This document shows, one piece after another, positions 1 through 8,416 of a stretch of 64,000 nt of DNA; position 1 is the stretch's first letter; each line of letters starts with the position of its first letter. The stretch comes from Telmatospirillum sp. GTDB lineage: Bacteria; Pseudomonadota; Alphaproteobacteria; Rhodospirillales; Magnetospirillaceae. Position numbers and translations under genes: made by a program. The stretch covers positions 101,914 through 165,913 of the forward strand of contig WASQ01000126.1 of NCBI GenBank assembly GCA_009712185.1. The letters run 5' to 3'. The notes beneath the pieces were generated by a model. That model had not been told where the DNA came from and ran no database searches. It saw nothing but the letters and a program-made list of their open reading frames with translations.

Positions 1-88
1 ATTTTAGTCGGCCGGTGGAACCGCCAGATCTTATTTTAGTCGGCCGGTGGAACCGCCAGATCTTATTTTAGTCGGCCGGTGGAACCGG
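1..88. repeat. 32-bp tandem repeat, about 2.7 copies
   Basis: Two identical 32-bp units beginning attttagtcggccggtggaa lie head to tail, followed by a third partial unit. The last copy contains the stop codon and final codons (PVPPAD) of the minus-strand thioesterase gene, so the gene's 3' end appears duplicated downstream of itself. It could be a slippage product or an assembly-edge artefact, because it starts exactly at the window border. Confidence 0.85.
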
Positions 89-454
89 CCGGGGCCTCCC
101 CTCACCGTCCAGGGCGACAAAGGTGAAGGTGCCCTGGGTGGCCTTTTCCTGCGGCGCGCCGTCCCGGCGGCGCACCCAGACCTCGATACGGAAGGTCAGC
201 GACGTCCGTCCGATCTTCACCTCGTGGCAATAACAGGACAGCTCATCGCCGACACGGATCGGCGTGTGAAACTGCATGGCTTCCACCGCCACCGTGGCCA
301 CCCGCCCCTTGGCGCGCCAGCGGGCCGCGATGCCGCCGGCCAGATCCATCTGCGACATCAGCCAGCCACCGAACACGTCCCCCTCGTAATTCAGATCGCT
401 CGGCATCGCCACGGCGCGGATGGTCAACAGGCCGCCAGGCTCTATTTCCTGCAT
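68..454 (-). CDS. acyl-CoA thioesterase, YciA/hotdog family
   Basis: A 128-residue single hotdog-fold protein expected to hydrolyse acyl-CoA thioesters in the cytoplasm. The segment MPSDLNYEGDVFGGWLMSQM matches the YciA/BACH thioesterase pattern (N-x-x-G-D-x-F-G-G-W-L), which includes the catalytic Asp region, and it is followed by the central helix and the VxxMxFxxPIxVGD strand. Length is typical for YciA. The start is preceded on the minus strand by a GAGGGAG-rich stretch (ctccctctc on the plus strand) close to the ATG. It is divergent from parE, with a short AT-rich spacer. The stop codon lies in a 32-bp tandem repeat. Substrate range cannot be read from the sequence. Confidence 0.85.
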   Translation of the reverse strand: MQEIEPGGLLTIRAVAMPSDLNYEGDVFGGWLMSQMDLAGGIAARWRAKGRVATVAVEAMQFHTPIRVGDELSCYCHEVKIGRTSLTFRIEVWVRRRDGAPQEKATQGTFTFVALDGEGRPRPVPPAD

Positions 455-518
455 TCTTTTTTATCTCCCTCTCTACATTTAGTAGTTACAATGGCAATAC
501 ATATACTATTGGATGCAC

Positions 519-547
519 TTGCCGCCTGCCGATCCCATCCCTATAAT
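519..547 (+). promoter_or_regulatory. sigma70-like promoter of parE
   Basis: TTGCCG (519-524), a 17-bp spacer and a perfect TATAAT (542-547) make a consensus-like promoter. Transcription would begin near 554-555, at the ATG chosen for parE, so the mRNA would have little or no leader. No Shine-Dalgarno sequence precedes any of the three candidate ATGs (513, 546, 555), which fits leaderless translation. Inferred from motif spacing only. Confidence 0.45.
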
Positions 548-554
548 GGCCGCC

Positions 555-2540
555 ATGCCTGATTTGTTCCAACAGCTCCCCCCGAAGACGACCGATTACT
601 CGGCCAAGGACATCGAGGTCCTCGAGGGGCTGGAGCCTGTTCGTCGGCGCCCCGGCATGTATATCGGCGGCACCGACGACAAAGCCCTTCACCATCTCGT
701 CGCCGAGGTTCTCGACAACTCCATGGACGAGGCCGTGGCCGGTCATGCCACCTGGATCGAGCTTGAGCTCAAGGTTGACGGCTCGGTCGTGGTCCGGGAC
801 AACGGCCGCGGCATTCCGATCGACCCGCATCCGAAGTTTCCCGAAAAGTCGGCACTGGAAGTGATCCTGACGACGCTGCACTCCGGCGGAAAATTCGGCG
901 GCAGCGCCTACAAGGTGTCCGGGGGGTTACATGGCGTCGGTCTTTCCGTAGTCAATGCCCTGTCCGACCGATTGACCGTGGATGTCGCCCGGGACCGCCA
1001 GTTGTGGTCGCAAAGCTATTCGCGCGGGGCGCCGCTGGGTCCCCTCACGCCCGTCAGCGCGGTGCAGAACCGTCGCGGCACCACGATCACTTTCCATCCC
1101 GACGCGGAGATCTTCGGTGCCCGCGCGCAATTGCGCCCGGGGCCGCTCTACCGTATGGCCCGCGCCAAGGCCTATCTGTTCCAGGGTGTGGAGATCCGCT
1201 GGTCCTGCGACCCGCTGCTGATCAAGGAGGGCGATGCCACCCCGGCGAAGGAAGTGCTGCGCTTCCCCAACGGGCTCAAGGATTTTCTCGATCAGACCCT
1301 GGCCGACCGACCGCTGATCGGCGGACAATCCTTTACCGGAACGGCCCAGTTCCCCGACGACATGGGGCAGGTCGAATGGGCCATCGCCTGGCCCGAGGAC
1401 GAGGACGGTTTTTCCAACTCCTACTGCAACACCATTCCGACGCCGGAAGGTGGCAGTCACGACCTCGGCCTTCGCAACGCCCTGACGCGCGGGCTGCGCC
1501 AGTATGGCGATATGACGAGCAACCGCAAGGCGGCCCAGGTGTCCGCCGACGATGTTCTGGGCGGCGCCTGCGTGGTGCTGTCGGTCTTCATTCGCGACCC
1601 CCAGTTCCAGGGACAGACCAAGGAGAAACTGGCGTCGCCGGAAGCGGCGCGACTGGTCGACAGCACCATCAAGGACCACTTCGACCATTGGCTGTCGGGC
1701 GATACCAATCTGGCCCGGGCCCTGCTGGACCGCATGGTCGAACGGGCCGACGACCGTCTCAAGAAAAAGCAGGCGAAGGACCTGTCGCGCAAAAGCGCGA
1801 CCAAGAGGCTCCGCCTGCCCGGCAAGCTGGCGGACTGCTCACGCACCCTGGCCCAGGGATCCGAGCTGTTCCTGGTGGAGGGCGACTCGGCCGGCGGCTC
1901 CGCCAAGCAGGGACGCAGCAGAGAAACCCAGGCCGTTCTGCCGCTCCGGGGCAAAATCCTGAACGTCGCCTCGGCCACCGCCGACAAGATGCGCGCCAAT
2001 CAGGAGATCCGCGATCTGATCGAGGCCCTGGGCTGCGGCATCCGCGACAGTTATGACGACGACAAGCTGCGGTACGAGAAGATCATCATCATGACGGACG
2101 CCGATGTCGACGGCGCCCATATCGCGTCGCTGCTGATGACCTTTTTCTATCAGGAAATGCCCGGCCTCATCGAGAACGGGCATCTGTTCCTGGCTTGCCC
2201 GCCGCTTTACCGCATCAATCATGGCCAGACCTCGGTCTATGCCCGCGACGATGCCCACAAGGACGAGCTGCTCGCCACCGCTTTCGCCGGCAAAAAGACC
2301 GAGATCAGCCGCTTCAAAGGCCTGGGAGAGATGCCGCCGCACCAGCTCAAGGAAACCACCATGGATCCGAAAACCCGCCAGCTTTTGCGGGTGGTGGTGC
2401 CCCACGGCCTTTCCGACGACGCCCGCGAGGACGCGAAGGAAACCCGCCGGCTCGTCGACAGCCTGATGGGCAAGAAGCCCGAACTGCGCTTCCAGTTCAT
2501 CCAGGAAAGGGCGAAATTCGCCCGCGACCTGGATGTCTGA
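555..2540 (+). CDS. parE: DNA topoisomerase IV subunit B (ParE)
   Basis: ATPase subunit of topoisomerase IV, which with ParC decatenates daughter chromosomes. From the N-terminus: GHKL ATPase with RRRPGMYIGG, the Bergerat Asn motif (EVLDNSMDEA), DNGRGIP and GGLHGVGLSVVNAL, then the transducer domain, then the TOPRIM domain with LVEGDSAGG, PLRGKILNV and DADVDGAHI, and the C-terminal gyrase B tail. At about 660 residues without the long gyrase insertion it is ParE rather than GyrB. The track start at 513 adds MHLPPADPIPIMAA, which is atypical. ATG 555 fits the family and the promoter better. Its stop overlaps the next gene's start, suggesting translational coupling. Confidence 0.95.
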   Translation: MPDLFQQLPPKTTDYSAKDIEVLEGLEPVRRRPGMYIGGTDDKALHHLVAEVLDNSMDEAVAGHATWIELELKVDGSVVVRDNGRGIPIDPHPKFPEKSALEVILTTLHSGGKFGGSAYKVSGGLHGVGLSVVNALSDRLTVDVARDRQLWSQSYSRGAPLGPLTPVSAVQNRRGTTITFHPDAEIFGARAQLRPGPLYRMARAKAYLFQGVEIRWSCDPLLIKEGDATPAKEVLRFPNGLKDFLDQTLADRPLIGGQSFTGTAQFPDDMGQVEWAIAWPEDEDGFSNSYCNTIPTPEGGSHDLGLRNALTRGLRQYGDMTSNRKAAQVSADDVLGGACVVLSVFIRDPQFQGQTKEKLASPEAARLVDSTIKDHFDHWLSGDTNLARALLDRMVERADDRLKKKQAKDLSRKSATKRLRLPGKLADCSRTLAQGSELFLVEGDSAGGSAKQGRSRETQAVLPLRGKILNVASATADKMRANQEIRDLIEALGCGIRDSYDDDKLRYEKIIIMTDADVDGAHIASLLMTFFYQEMPGLIENGHLFLACPPLYRINHGQTSVYARDDAHKDELLATAFAGKKTEISRFKGLGEMPPHQLKETTMDPKTRQLLRVVVPHGLSDDAREDAKETRRLVDSLMGKKPELRFQFIQERAKFARDLDV

Positions 2541-3114
2541 GGACCGCCGCGCGGCCAGGGCCGTGACCGGGTTTCCGGCCGGCCGGACCGCGCGGCTTGT
2601 GATCCGCCTGCTGAGGATCGAAGACGCCCCGGCCTTCCGGGATCTGACCGACGACCCGGCCATTACCGGCAGGATCCATTTTCTTTCGCCCCCCTTCACG
2701 CTGGCGGACGCGCAGGCGCTTATCCATGGCAAGGGGGATGGCCGCGACGGCTTTCTGGGGCTTTGGAGCCCGGACAGCGGCGATCTTCTCGGGGTCGTCG
2801 GGGTCCATTTGCAACCCGCACAGGATATCGAGATCGGCTACTGGGTCCGCCCCGACCACCATGGCCGGGGTCTCGCCGGCGAGGCTCTGTCCTGGGTGAT
2901 CGCACGCCTGCCGTCCCTTTACCCGGGCTGGCCGATCTTCGCCGAGTGCCGCGACGATAATGCGCCATCCCGCAGGGTGCTGGAGAAGGCGGGGTTCCGG
3001 ACCGACGGAGCCGCCGGGTATCGCCCCGGACGCCGGCGCTACGGGTACGATCCCGAGGCGCCGGCCGCGGCCGTCACAGGGCCAGCCGCAGAAGGACAAA
3101 AGCCCCGTAGCTGA
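2533..3114 (+). CDS. GNAT family N-acetyltransferase
   Basis: A 193-residue protein of the RimJ/RimL-type GNAT fold that transfers an acetyl group from acetyl-CoA to an amine, perhaps a ribosomal-protein N-terminus or a small molecule. Visible features are the RLVIRLLRIEDAPAFRDL beginning, the EIGYWVRPDHHGRGLAGEAL segment carrying the acetyl-CoA pyrophosphate loop, and the C-terminal DNAPSRRVLEKAGF motif typical of the subgroup. The ATG lies within the last codons of parE (ATGTCTGA), so the two genes are probably cotranscribed. Its last 41 bp overlap the convergent pit gene. The substrate cannot be determined. Confidence 0.85.
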   Translation: MSEDRRAARAVTGFPAGRTARLVIRLLRIEDAPAFRDLTDDPAITGRIHFLSPPFTLADAQALIHGKGDGRDGFLGLWSPDSGDLLGVVGVHLQPAQDIEIGYWVRPDHHGRGLAGEALSWVIARLPSLYPGWPIFAECRDDNAPSRRVLEKAGFRTDGAAGYRPGRRRYGYDPEAPAAAVTGPAAEGQKPRS

Positions 3115-4081
3115 TCGCCGCCGACGCCGGGATTGTGAATATCCAGGCCCAGACGATGGTCCCCGCCAACCCCCACCGGACAGCCGAGGTGCGCCGCGCG
3201 GTGCCGACCCCGACGATGGCCCCGGTGATGGTGTGCGTCGTCGAGACGGGAATCCCGAGCCAGGTGGCGGTGAACAAAGAGATCGATCCGGCGGTTTCAG
3301 CGCAACAGCCCTGGAACGGCTTCAGATCGGTGATCTTCGATCCCATGGTCCGGACGATCCGCCAGCCTCCCGCCAATGTCCCCAGCCCCATGGCCAGCTG
3401 GGACGCCAGGACGACCCACAGCGGCACATAGAACTCGCTGCCCAGGAGACCTTGCGAGAACAATAAAACGGAGATGATGCCCATGGTCTTCTGGGCGTCG
3501 TTGCCGCCATGCCCCAGCGAATAGAGCGAGGCCGACACCAGTTGCAAGCGCCGGAACAGCCGGTCCACGGCGAAGGGCGGGCGTTTGTGAAGGATCCAGG
3601 TCGCCACGAAGATGATCAGCAGGGCCAGGAAAAATCCCGCCATCGGCGACAGAACAATGGCGGCGGAGGTTTTCAGAAAACCGTCCAGCACAATCGCCGA
3701 GAAGCCGGCCTTGGCAATCCCCGCCCCCGCCAGGCCGCCGATCAATGCGTGCGAGGAGGAGGACGGCAGTCCCAGCCACCACGTCAGCAGGTTCCATCCG
3801 ATCGCGCCGATCAGCGCCGCGAACACAACCCAGGGATCGATGACGGAAGGCTGCACGATCCCGGTTCCGATCGTATGGGCGACATGCAGGCCGAAAAACA
3901 GGAAGGCGATGAAATTGAATCCCGCCGCCCAGAACACCGCCAGACGGGGCGGCAAGACCCGTGTCGAAACGACCGTCGCGATGGAATTGGCGGCGTCATG
4001 CAGACCGTTGATAAAATCGAAGGCAAGCGCGATGGCGATGATGATCACCAGCGCCGGCAGTCCCAGCGACAGGCCGTCCAT
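3074..4081 (-). CDS. pit: PiT family inorganic phosphate transporter
   Basis: A 335-residue integral membrane symporter that imports inorganic phosphate (probably as a metal-phosphate complex) with protons. It carries the two PiT repeats: FDFINGLHDAANSIATVVST near the N-terminus and GHGGNDAQKTMGI in the second half, each with the conserved G-x-N-D or related signature, plus about ten hydrophobic helices. Length fits the short bacterial Pit class. It starts 2 nt after the DUF47 gene stop, a pairing typical of low-affinity phosphate uptake loci. Its 3' end overlaps the tail of the convergent GNAT gene. Confidence 0.92.
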   Translation of the reverse strand: MDGLSLGLPALVIIIAIALAFDFINGLHDAANSIATVVSTRVLPPRLAVFWAAGFNFIAFLFFGLHVAHTIGTGIVQPSVIDPWVVFAALIGAIGWNLLTWWLGLPSSSSHALIGGLAGAGIAKAGFSAIVLDGFLKTSAAIVLSPMAGFFLALLIIFVATWILHKRPPFAVDRLFRRLQLVSASLYSLGHGGNDAQKTMGIISVLLFSQGLLGSEFYVPLWVVLASQLAMGLGTLAGGWRIVRTMGSKITDLKPFQGCCAETAGSISLFTATWLGIPVSTTHTITGAIVGVGTARRTSAVRWGLAGTIVWAWIFTIPASAAISYGAFVLLRLAL

Positions 4082-4083
4082 CG

Positions 4084-4728
4084 TCAGACATTGTCCAGAA
4101 CAAGGCCTTCGATGACGTCCGCGACATCATCCAGGCAATCCGTCGCGGCTTCCAGAAGCTCGTAGACTTCCTTGCGTCCGAAAAAGGTGATGGTGTCGGG
4201 GCGCTGTTCGATCAGGTCGGACAAGGCCTCGCGAAGGGCCTCGTCGGCGTCGCTTTCGATCGAGGAAACAGCCTCGCAGAGAGACCGGATCCGGTCCGCA
4301 TTGGCGGTGATGTTATGCAAAAGCGGCATGATCTCGGCCACAAGCCGGGCCGCCTGCTGGATCTGCCCGGTGATCTTGCGCATATGGTTGTCGAACTCGC
4401 TGACCTCATAGAGGGCCGCATGCAGGACCACCTCCTCGATATGGTCGATCGCATCATCGAGCGCGTTGGACAGCGCCAGGATGTCGGAACGGTCGAAGGG
4501 GGTGAGGAATGCCCGATGCAAGGAGATCAGTGTCTGACGGCTGACCTCGTCGGCCAGACTCTCGTTTTCGCAAACCTCCCGTCCCCGGGACGGCCGGTCC
4601 TGCTGATCCGGTGCCATCATCGCCGCCAGTGCGTCGGCGGCAGCCACGATATAGCCGCTGTGCGCGATGAAGTTCTCAACAAACCGCTCTTCCTTCGGCA
4701 TGAGAGAGCGGAATAAACGCATGAACAT
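4084..4728 (-). CDS. DUF47/PhoU-like Pit accessory protein
   Basis: A 214-residue all-helical cytoplasmic protein of the DUF47 (TIGR00153) family, distantly related to PhoU and regularly encoded next to Pit transporters, whose activity it is thought to modulate. The start MFMRLFRSLMPKEERFVENF and the repeated acidic helices with ESDADEAL and the downstream HTI-like block (ITFFGRKEVYELLEAATDCL, then DDVADVIEG) match the family. It is the first gene of a two-gene operon with pit. A Pho-box-like sequence lies about 20 bp upstream of the start. Confidence 0.9.
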   Translation of the reverse strand: MFMRLFRSLMPKEERFVENFIAHSGYIVAAADALAAMMAPDQQDRPSRGREVCENESLADEVSRQTLISLHRAFLTPFDRSDILALSNALDDAIDHIEEVVLHAALYEVSEFDNHMRKITGQIQQAARLVAEIMPLLHNITANADRIRSLCEAVSSIESDADEALREALSDLIEQRPDTITFFGRKEVYELLEAATDCLDDVADVIEGLVLDNV

Positions 4729-5129
4729 GAAGGTCCCCGCTGCAGTTTGTCACATTTCTATCACTAAAGACCCCATCGGCAAGAGAGTAAGGATGGGGAT
4801 GCTGACATGCATGGAACGGGACAGCCGCGCAGCCCCCTTGAAAATGCCCTCCAGCGACCGGAAATCGTAATAAAAACTGTTTAGATCCAATATGTTGATC
4901 GAAAGAAAAAAAAGTCGCGGACCCTTCGCCAATAACGGCAATTATATCCTGTGGTTGCTACCATTAAGATGTCAAACACCTTGACGTGGAGAGGTCCGTC
5001 TCCTCCGCGCCCCTGGAAGCGCGATCTCTTAATTGAATTGTGATGCCGATGGCACCTGTTAGAGTATCGTCCGCCACCGGCCCCGGGGACCGGTCGCGCA
5101 CGAAGGAAGACCACAGCGGGGAGGCAGCA
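4729..5129. other. 401-bp divergent intergenic region
   Basis: No convincing gene. It holds the 5' regions of the DUF47-pit operon (minus) and the PstS-like gene (plus), a Pho-box-like site, a TATAAT on the minus strand near 4942-4952 and an AT-rich patch around 4860-4960. Short track ORFs here lack ribosome-binding sites and family features. Confidence 0.6.
4747..4764 (+). promoter_or_regulatory. Pho-box-like PhoB site
   Basis: TTGTCAC-ATTT-CTATCAC has the 7-4-7 layout of a Pho box (consensus CTGTCAT-N4-CTGTCAT), with both half-sites matching well. It lies between the DUF47-pit operon and the PstS-like gene. Its orientation is toward the plus-strand gene, although it is nearer the minus-strand one. 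Confidence 0.4.
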
Positions 5130-6170
5130 GTGAGCAGAGCGGGAATATTGATCCGGACCGGCGCCATCCTGGCGTTCGCGTCCCTGCCGCTGCTTCCGGA
5201 CCCGGCCGGCGCCGCCCAGGATCAGATCCGGATCGTCGGATCATCGACGGTTTATCCGTTCGCCACCGTGGTCGCGGAACATTTCGGAAAAGGAAGCCCC
5301 TACCGCGCCCCCGTCGTCGAAAGCACGGGAACCGGCGGCGGCTTCAAACTGTTTTGTGCCAGCGTCGATGTCGAGAGTCCCGACATCGTGCTGGCGTCCC
5401 GGCGCGTCCACTCCAGCGAGACCAGGGAATGCCTGAAGAACGGGATCCGCGACATCGTCGAGTTCACTCTGGGCTATGACGGGCTGGTGATCGTCAATGC
5501 CCGCAAAGCGCCGTCCTACAGCCTGACCCACCGGCAGTTGTTCCAGGCGATCGCCAAGACGGTGCCGCAGAATGGACGATGGATTCCCAACCCCTACCGG
5601 TTGTGGAGCGACATCGACCCGTCCTTCCCCAAGGAAAAAATCACGGTGTTCGGCCCGGCCCCCAACCATGGCACCCGCGACAGCCTCGTCGATCTGGTGC
5701 TGGAGCAGGCCTGCGCGGAATTCCCGGAGGCCCAGGCCCTGCCGGAGGATCAGCGGATCAGGTCCTGCGCCGCGGTCCGCGAGGACGGCGGTTTCGTCGA
5801 CGTTTCCCAGAACTATACCGTGACCTTGCAGAAACTCGTGATGGACCCCCATGCGCTCGGCATTCTGCCGTTCAGCTACCTGGACCAGAACAGCGACAAG
5901 ATCCATGCCGCGACGTTCGACGGCCATGAGGCAACCTACGAGAACATCTTTAACGGCAGCTATCCGCTGTCGCGGCCGCTGTTCCTTTACGTGAAGACGG
6001 AACATCTCCATACCACGGCCGGCCTTAAGGACTATCTGTCGGCCTTCACCGCCGAAAAGGCCTGGGGACCTGACGGCTATCTCGCCGAACGGGGGCTGAT
6101 CGCGCTGACGGACGATCGTCGTCATGCGGAATCAGAGAAGGCCCGGCAGCTACTGCAAAAGCCATACTGA
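5130..6170 (+). CDS. PstS-like periplasmic phosphate-binding protein
   Basis: A 346-residue exported substrate-binding protein of the PstS family. After a signal peptide (ILIRTGAILAFASLPLLPDPAGAA) it has IRIVGSSTVYPFATVVAEHF, the signature phosphate-site start of PstS, and ESTGTGGGFKLFC. The GTG start at 5130 is preferred over the track's ATG at 5040 because GGGGAGG lies just upstream and the signal peptide begins there. No pstC, pstA or pstB follows, so this binding protein is orphaned locally. It may feed a Pst transporter elsewhere or act in sensing. It sits beside the pit operon, with a Pho-box-like site between. Confidence 0.85.
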   Translation: MSRAGILIRTGAILAFASLPLLPDPAGAAQDQIRIVGSSTVYPFATVVAEHFGKGSPYRAPVVESTGTGGGFKLFCASVDVESPDIVLASRRVHSSETRECLKNGIRDIVEFTLGYDGLVIVNARKAPSYSLTHRQLFQAIAKTVPQNGRWIPNPYRLWSDIDPSFPKEKITVFGPAPNHGTRDSLVDLVLEQACAEFPEAQALPEDQRIRSCAAVREDGGFVDVSQNYTVTLQKLVMDPHALGILPFSYLDQNSDKIHAATFDGHEATYENIFNGSYPLSRPLFLYVKTEHLHTTAGLKDYLSAFTAEKAWGPDGYLAERGLIALTDDRRHAESEKARQLLQKPY

Positions 6171-6265
6171 ACCGCCGCCCCGGCGGAAGCCATTGCACCG
6201 TCCGGGGCCTGGCACGATATCCTGCCAGACCCGCCACTGCCGGCGGCGCAACGAACGAGGACCCA

Positions 6266-6928
6266 ATGGGCAGGACGATCAGTCTCGCCGAGGGCTTGTC
6301 CGCCTATGTGGCGGAGCCCGCGGAGCCGGCCGCCGCGTCGGTTGTGGTGATTCAAGAGATTTTTGGCGTCAATACGCATATCCGCTCCGTCGCCGATGGT
6401 TATGCGGCGGAGGGATACCTGGCGATTGCGCCGGCGCTGTTCGATCGTGTCGAACCGGGTGTGGAATTCGACTACAGCGCGGCAAGCGTGGCGAAAGGCG
6501 TCGCCCTGGCGGGTCGCGTGGGGTTCGATCAGGCCCTGTCCGATGTCGGGCGGGCGATCGACTGGGCCGAGGCACAAACACCCGGCCATGTCGGTGTGGT
6601 GGGCTTCTGCCTTGGGGGATCGCTGGCCTGGCTGGCGGCAGCGCGGTTGCGCCCCCGGGCGGCCGTGGCCTATTACGGCGGTCAGATCCCGCAATTTCGC
6701 GACGAGGCGCCCCTGGCGCCGATCCTGCTGCATTTCGGGGAAAAGGACGGATACATCCCCCTGGAGGCGGCCCGGGACGTCGAACGCCTTTATCCCGACA
6801 TCCCCGTGCATTTTTATCCCGCGGAGCATGGCTTCAACTGCGATGCCCGGGCCAGTTACCATCGCGACTCGGCGCTTCTCGCGCGGTCGCGGACCCTCGA
6901 CTTCCTGCGGGAGCACCTTCTCTCCTGA
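6266..6928 (+). CDS. dienelactone hydrolase family protein
   Basis: A 220-residue alpha/beta hydrolase of the dienelactone hydrolase family, cytoplasmic, likely cleaving a lactone or ester. The nucleophile is Cys in GFCLGGSLAWL, the acid is in HFGEKDGYIP and the His in AEHGFNC, giving the Cys-Asp-His triad that defines this family against serine esterases. The N-terminal VVVIQEIFGVNTHIRSVADG is also characteristic. GAGG sits 6-8 nt before the ATG. No catabolic partner genes surround it, so a chlorocatechol role is not implied. It could be a general detoxifying hydrolase. Confidence 0.9.
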   Translation: MGRTISLAEGLSAYVAEPAEPAAASVVVIQEIFGVNTHIRSVADGYAAEGYLAIAPALFDRVEPGVEFDYSAASVAKGVALAGRVGFDQALSDVGRAIDWAEAQTPGHVGVVGFCLGGSLAWLAAARLRPRAAVAYYGGQIPQFRDEAPLAPILLHFGEKDGYIPLEAARDVERLYPDIPVHFYPAEHGFNCDARASYHRDSALLARSRTLDFLREHLLS

Positions 6929-7131
6929 CCCCGGAACGTCACGATGATGTCCGGCATCCTCCTGACGCCGGCGGGTCCTGTCACCCATCGGTGGAACAGG
7001 ACGCCTAAAAAAGGACATGTTCCGGAGCCATTCCTAGCCATGGCGCCCCGCCGGAAGGCCAACCTCCGGATGGGCCGACATTCGGACGGGCCAACCTCCT
7101 GAGGGGCCACAGCAAGCGGATCGACGAACAG

Positions 7132-7911
7132 ATGACCGATCAGACCCAAAAGGATCAGTATGACGGGAGCCGGGGCCGCCAGCTTCTGCTCACCATCCGC
7201 GATATCGCGGTGACGGTGGCTCTGGTCCTGGCCGCCAAGACCGTCGCGGCGGAGCCCTACTACGTTCCGTCGGCCTCCATGGAGCCCACACTCCTGATCG
7301 GTGACGAACTGGTCACCACGAAATATCCCTATGGCTACAGCCGTTACTCGCTTCCCGTCGCCATGGGCCCGGCCTCGGACCACCGTTTGCTGGAAAAGCT
7401 GCCCCGGCGCGGCGATGTGGTGGTCTTCCGGCTGCCCAGGGATCCGGATCAGACCTATGTCAAACGGGTCATCGGCCTGCCGGGAGATGAGGTGCAGATG
7501 GAAAACGGGCGGCTTTTCATCAATGGCAAAGTCGTGCCCGTCCGTCCCGACGGCATGGCGGAGGCCAAGGATTCGGATGGCCGCGTCCGTCCCGCCGCGC
7601 GGTTGATCGAGACCCTGCCGGGCGGAGTGGATCATCCGATCTTCAAACTGGCCGCCAATGCGCCGCTCGACAACACTCCGGTCTATCAGGTTCCGGCGGG
7701 CCACATTTTCGTGATGGGCGACAATCGCGACGATTCGGCCGACAGCCGTATTCCGCCGATGGCTGGCGGGGTTGGCTATGTTCCCATGGAAAACCTTGTC
7801 GGCCGGGTCGACGCCGTCCTCGGATCGTGGGACCTCAGTCTTTCCAGCCAGCCGGTCTGGACCTGGCCCGCCGGTCTCCGGCTCGCCCGGTTCTTCTCAC
7901 GCGTTCAGTAA
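7132..7911 (+). CDS. lepB: signal peptidase I
   Basis: Membrane-bound S26 serine protease that removes signal peptides from exported proteins at the outer face of the inner membrane. A single N-terminal membrane helix (IRDIAVTVALVLAAKTVAAE) leads directly into the catalytic Ser motif PSASMEPTL. The Lys general base is in YVKRVIGLPGD, and the GHIFVMGDNRDDSADSR box is complete. 259 residues, normal for an alphaproteobacterial LepB. It stands alone here rather than in the usual lepB-rnc-era cluster. A weak hairpin (GGGCCTG/CAGGCCC) follows the stop. Confidence 0.95.
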   Translation: MTDQTQKDQYDGSRGRQLLLTIRDIAVTVALVLAAKTVAAEPYYVPSASMEPTLLIGDELVTTKYPYGYSRYSLPVAMGPASDHRLLEKLPRRGDVVVFRLPRDPDQTYVKRVIGLPGDEVQMENGRLFINGKVVPVRPDGMAEAKDSDGRVRPAARLIETLPGGVDHPIFKLAANAPLDNTPVYQVPAGHIFVMGDNRDDSADSRIPPMAGGVGYVPMENLVGRVDAVLGSWDLSLSSQPVWTWPAGLRLARFFSRVQ

Positions 7912-8057
7912 GGGGCTGTTGATCGAAGGGCCTGCGACAGGCCCCCCTCTTAACCCCTTAGGAAAACGTTTCGCTTGCAATTTTGACACTTTTTTGTCAG
8001 ACAAGTTTCCTTTCGGAGGGCGGCCGGACCGCCTATTTGGAAACCACCGGACCCATC

Positions 8058-8243
8058 ATGCCCTATCCTCTTGAAGATGCCGGATTCACACTCTGGTATG
8101 GCGACATCGAGACTCAGTTGAAGCTCCAGCATGGCGCCACCGCGCGCGACCTCGGGCTTGACCGTCACATGCTGCAGCAGCGCTATTACGCGGGTGAATC
8201 GGTTTTCACGGCCCTTGCCTCGATCGAAGCCGCCCTGCCCTGA
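8058..8243 (+). CDS. small conserved-looking protein of unknown function
   Basis: A 61-residue ORF (MPYPLEDAGFTLWYGDIETQ...) that I do not recognise. It is compact, mixed in composition and has no membrane segment or signal peptide. The ATG at 8058 is chosen because the upstream part of the longer track ORF reads through an AT-rich promoter-like region containing TTGACA and an inverted repeat (TGACA/TGTCA, 7984-7999). The ribosome-binding site is weak (GGAAA). It lies convergent to the aminotransferase gene. It may be a genuine small gene, but evidence is limited to its codon pattern and promoter context. Confidence 0.45.
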   Translation: MPYPLEDAGFTLWYGDIETQLKLQHGATARDLGLDRHMLQQRYYAGESVFTALASIEAALP

Positions 8244-8416
8244 ACGGGCGCTTCATCGGTGATAACGGGTGCCGCCCAAGGCCCGGGCGGCGGTTGGGGC
8301 CCGTTTGAGTCACTTGCCGGCAGCGCCGCGATGCGACCGGCGGCCAGGGGTCCCGGATCGCCCGCGCAAGAGCGGATCGACCGGAGGCGATGCGGGCGTC
8401 GGGACACCCGGCGGAC

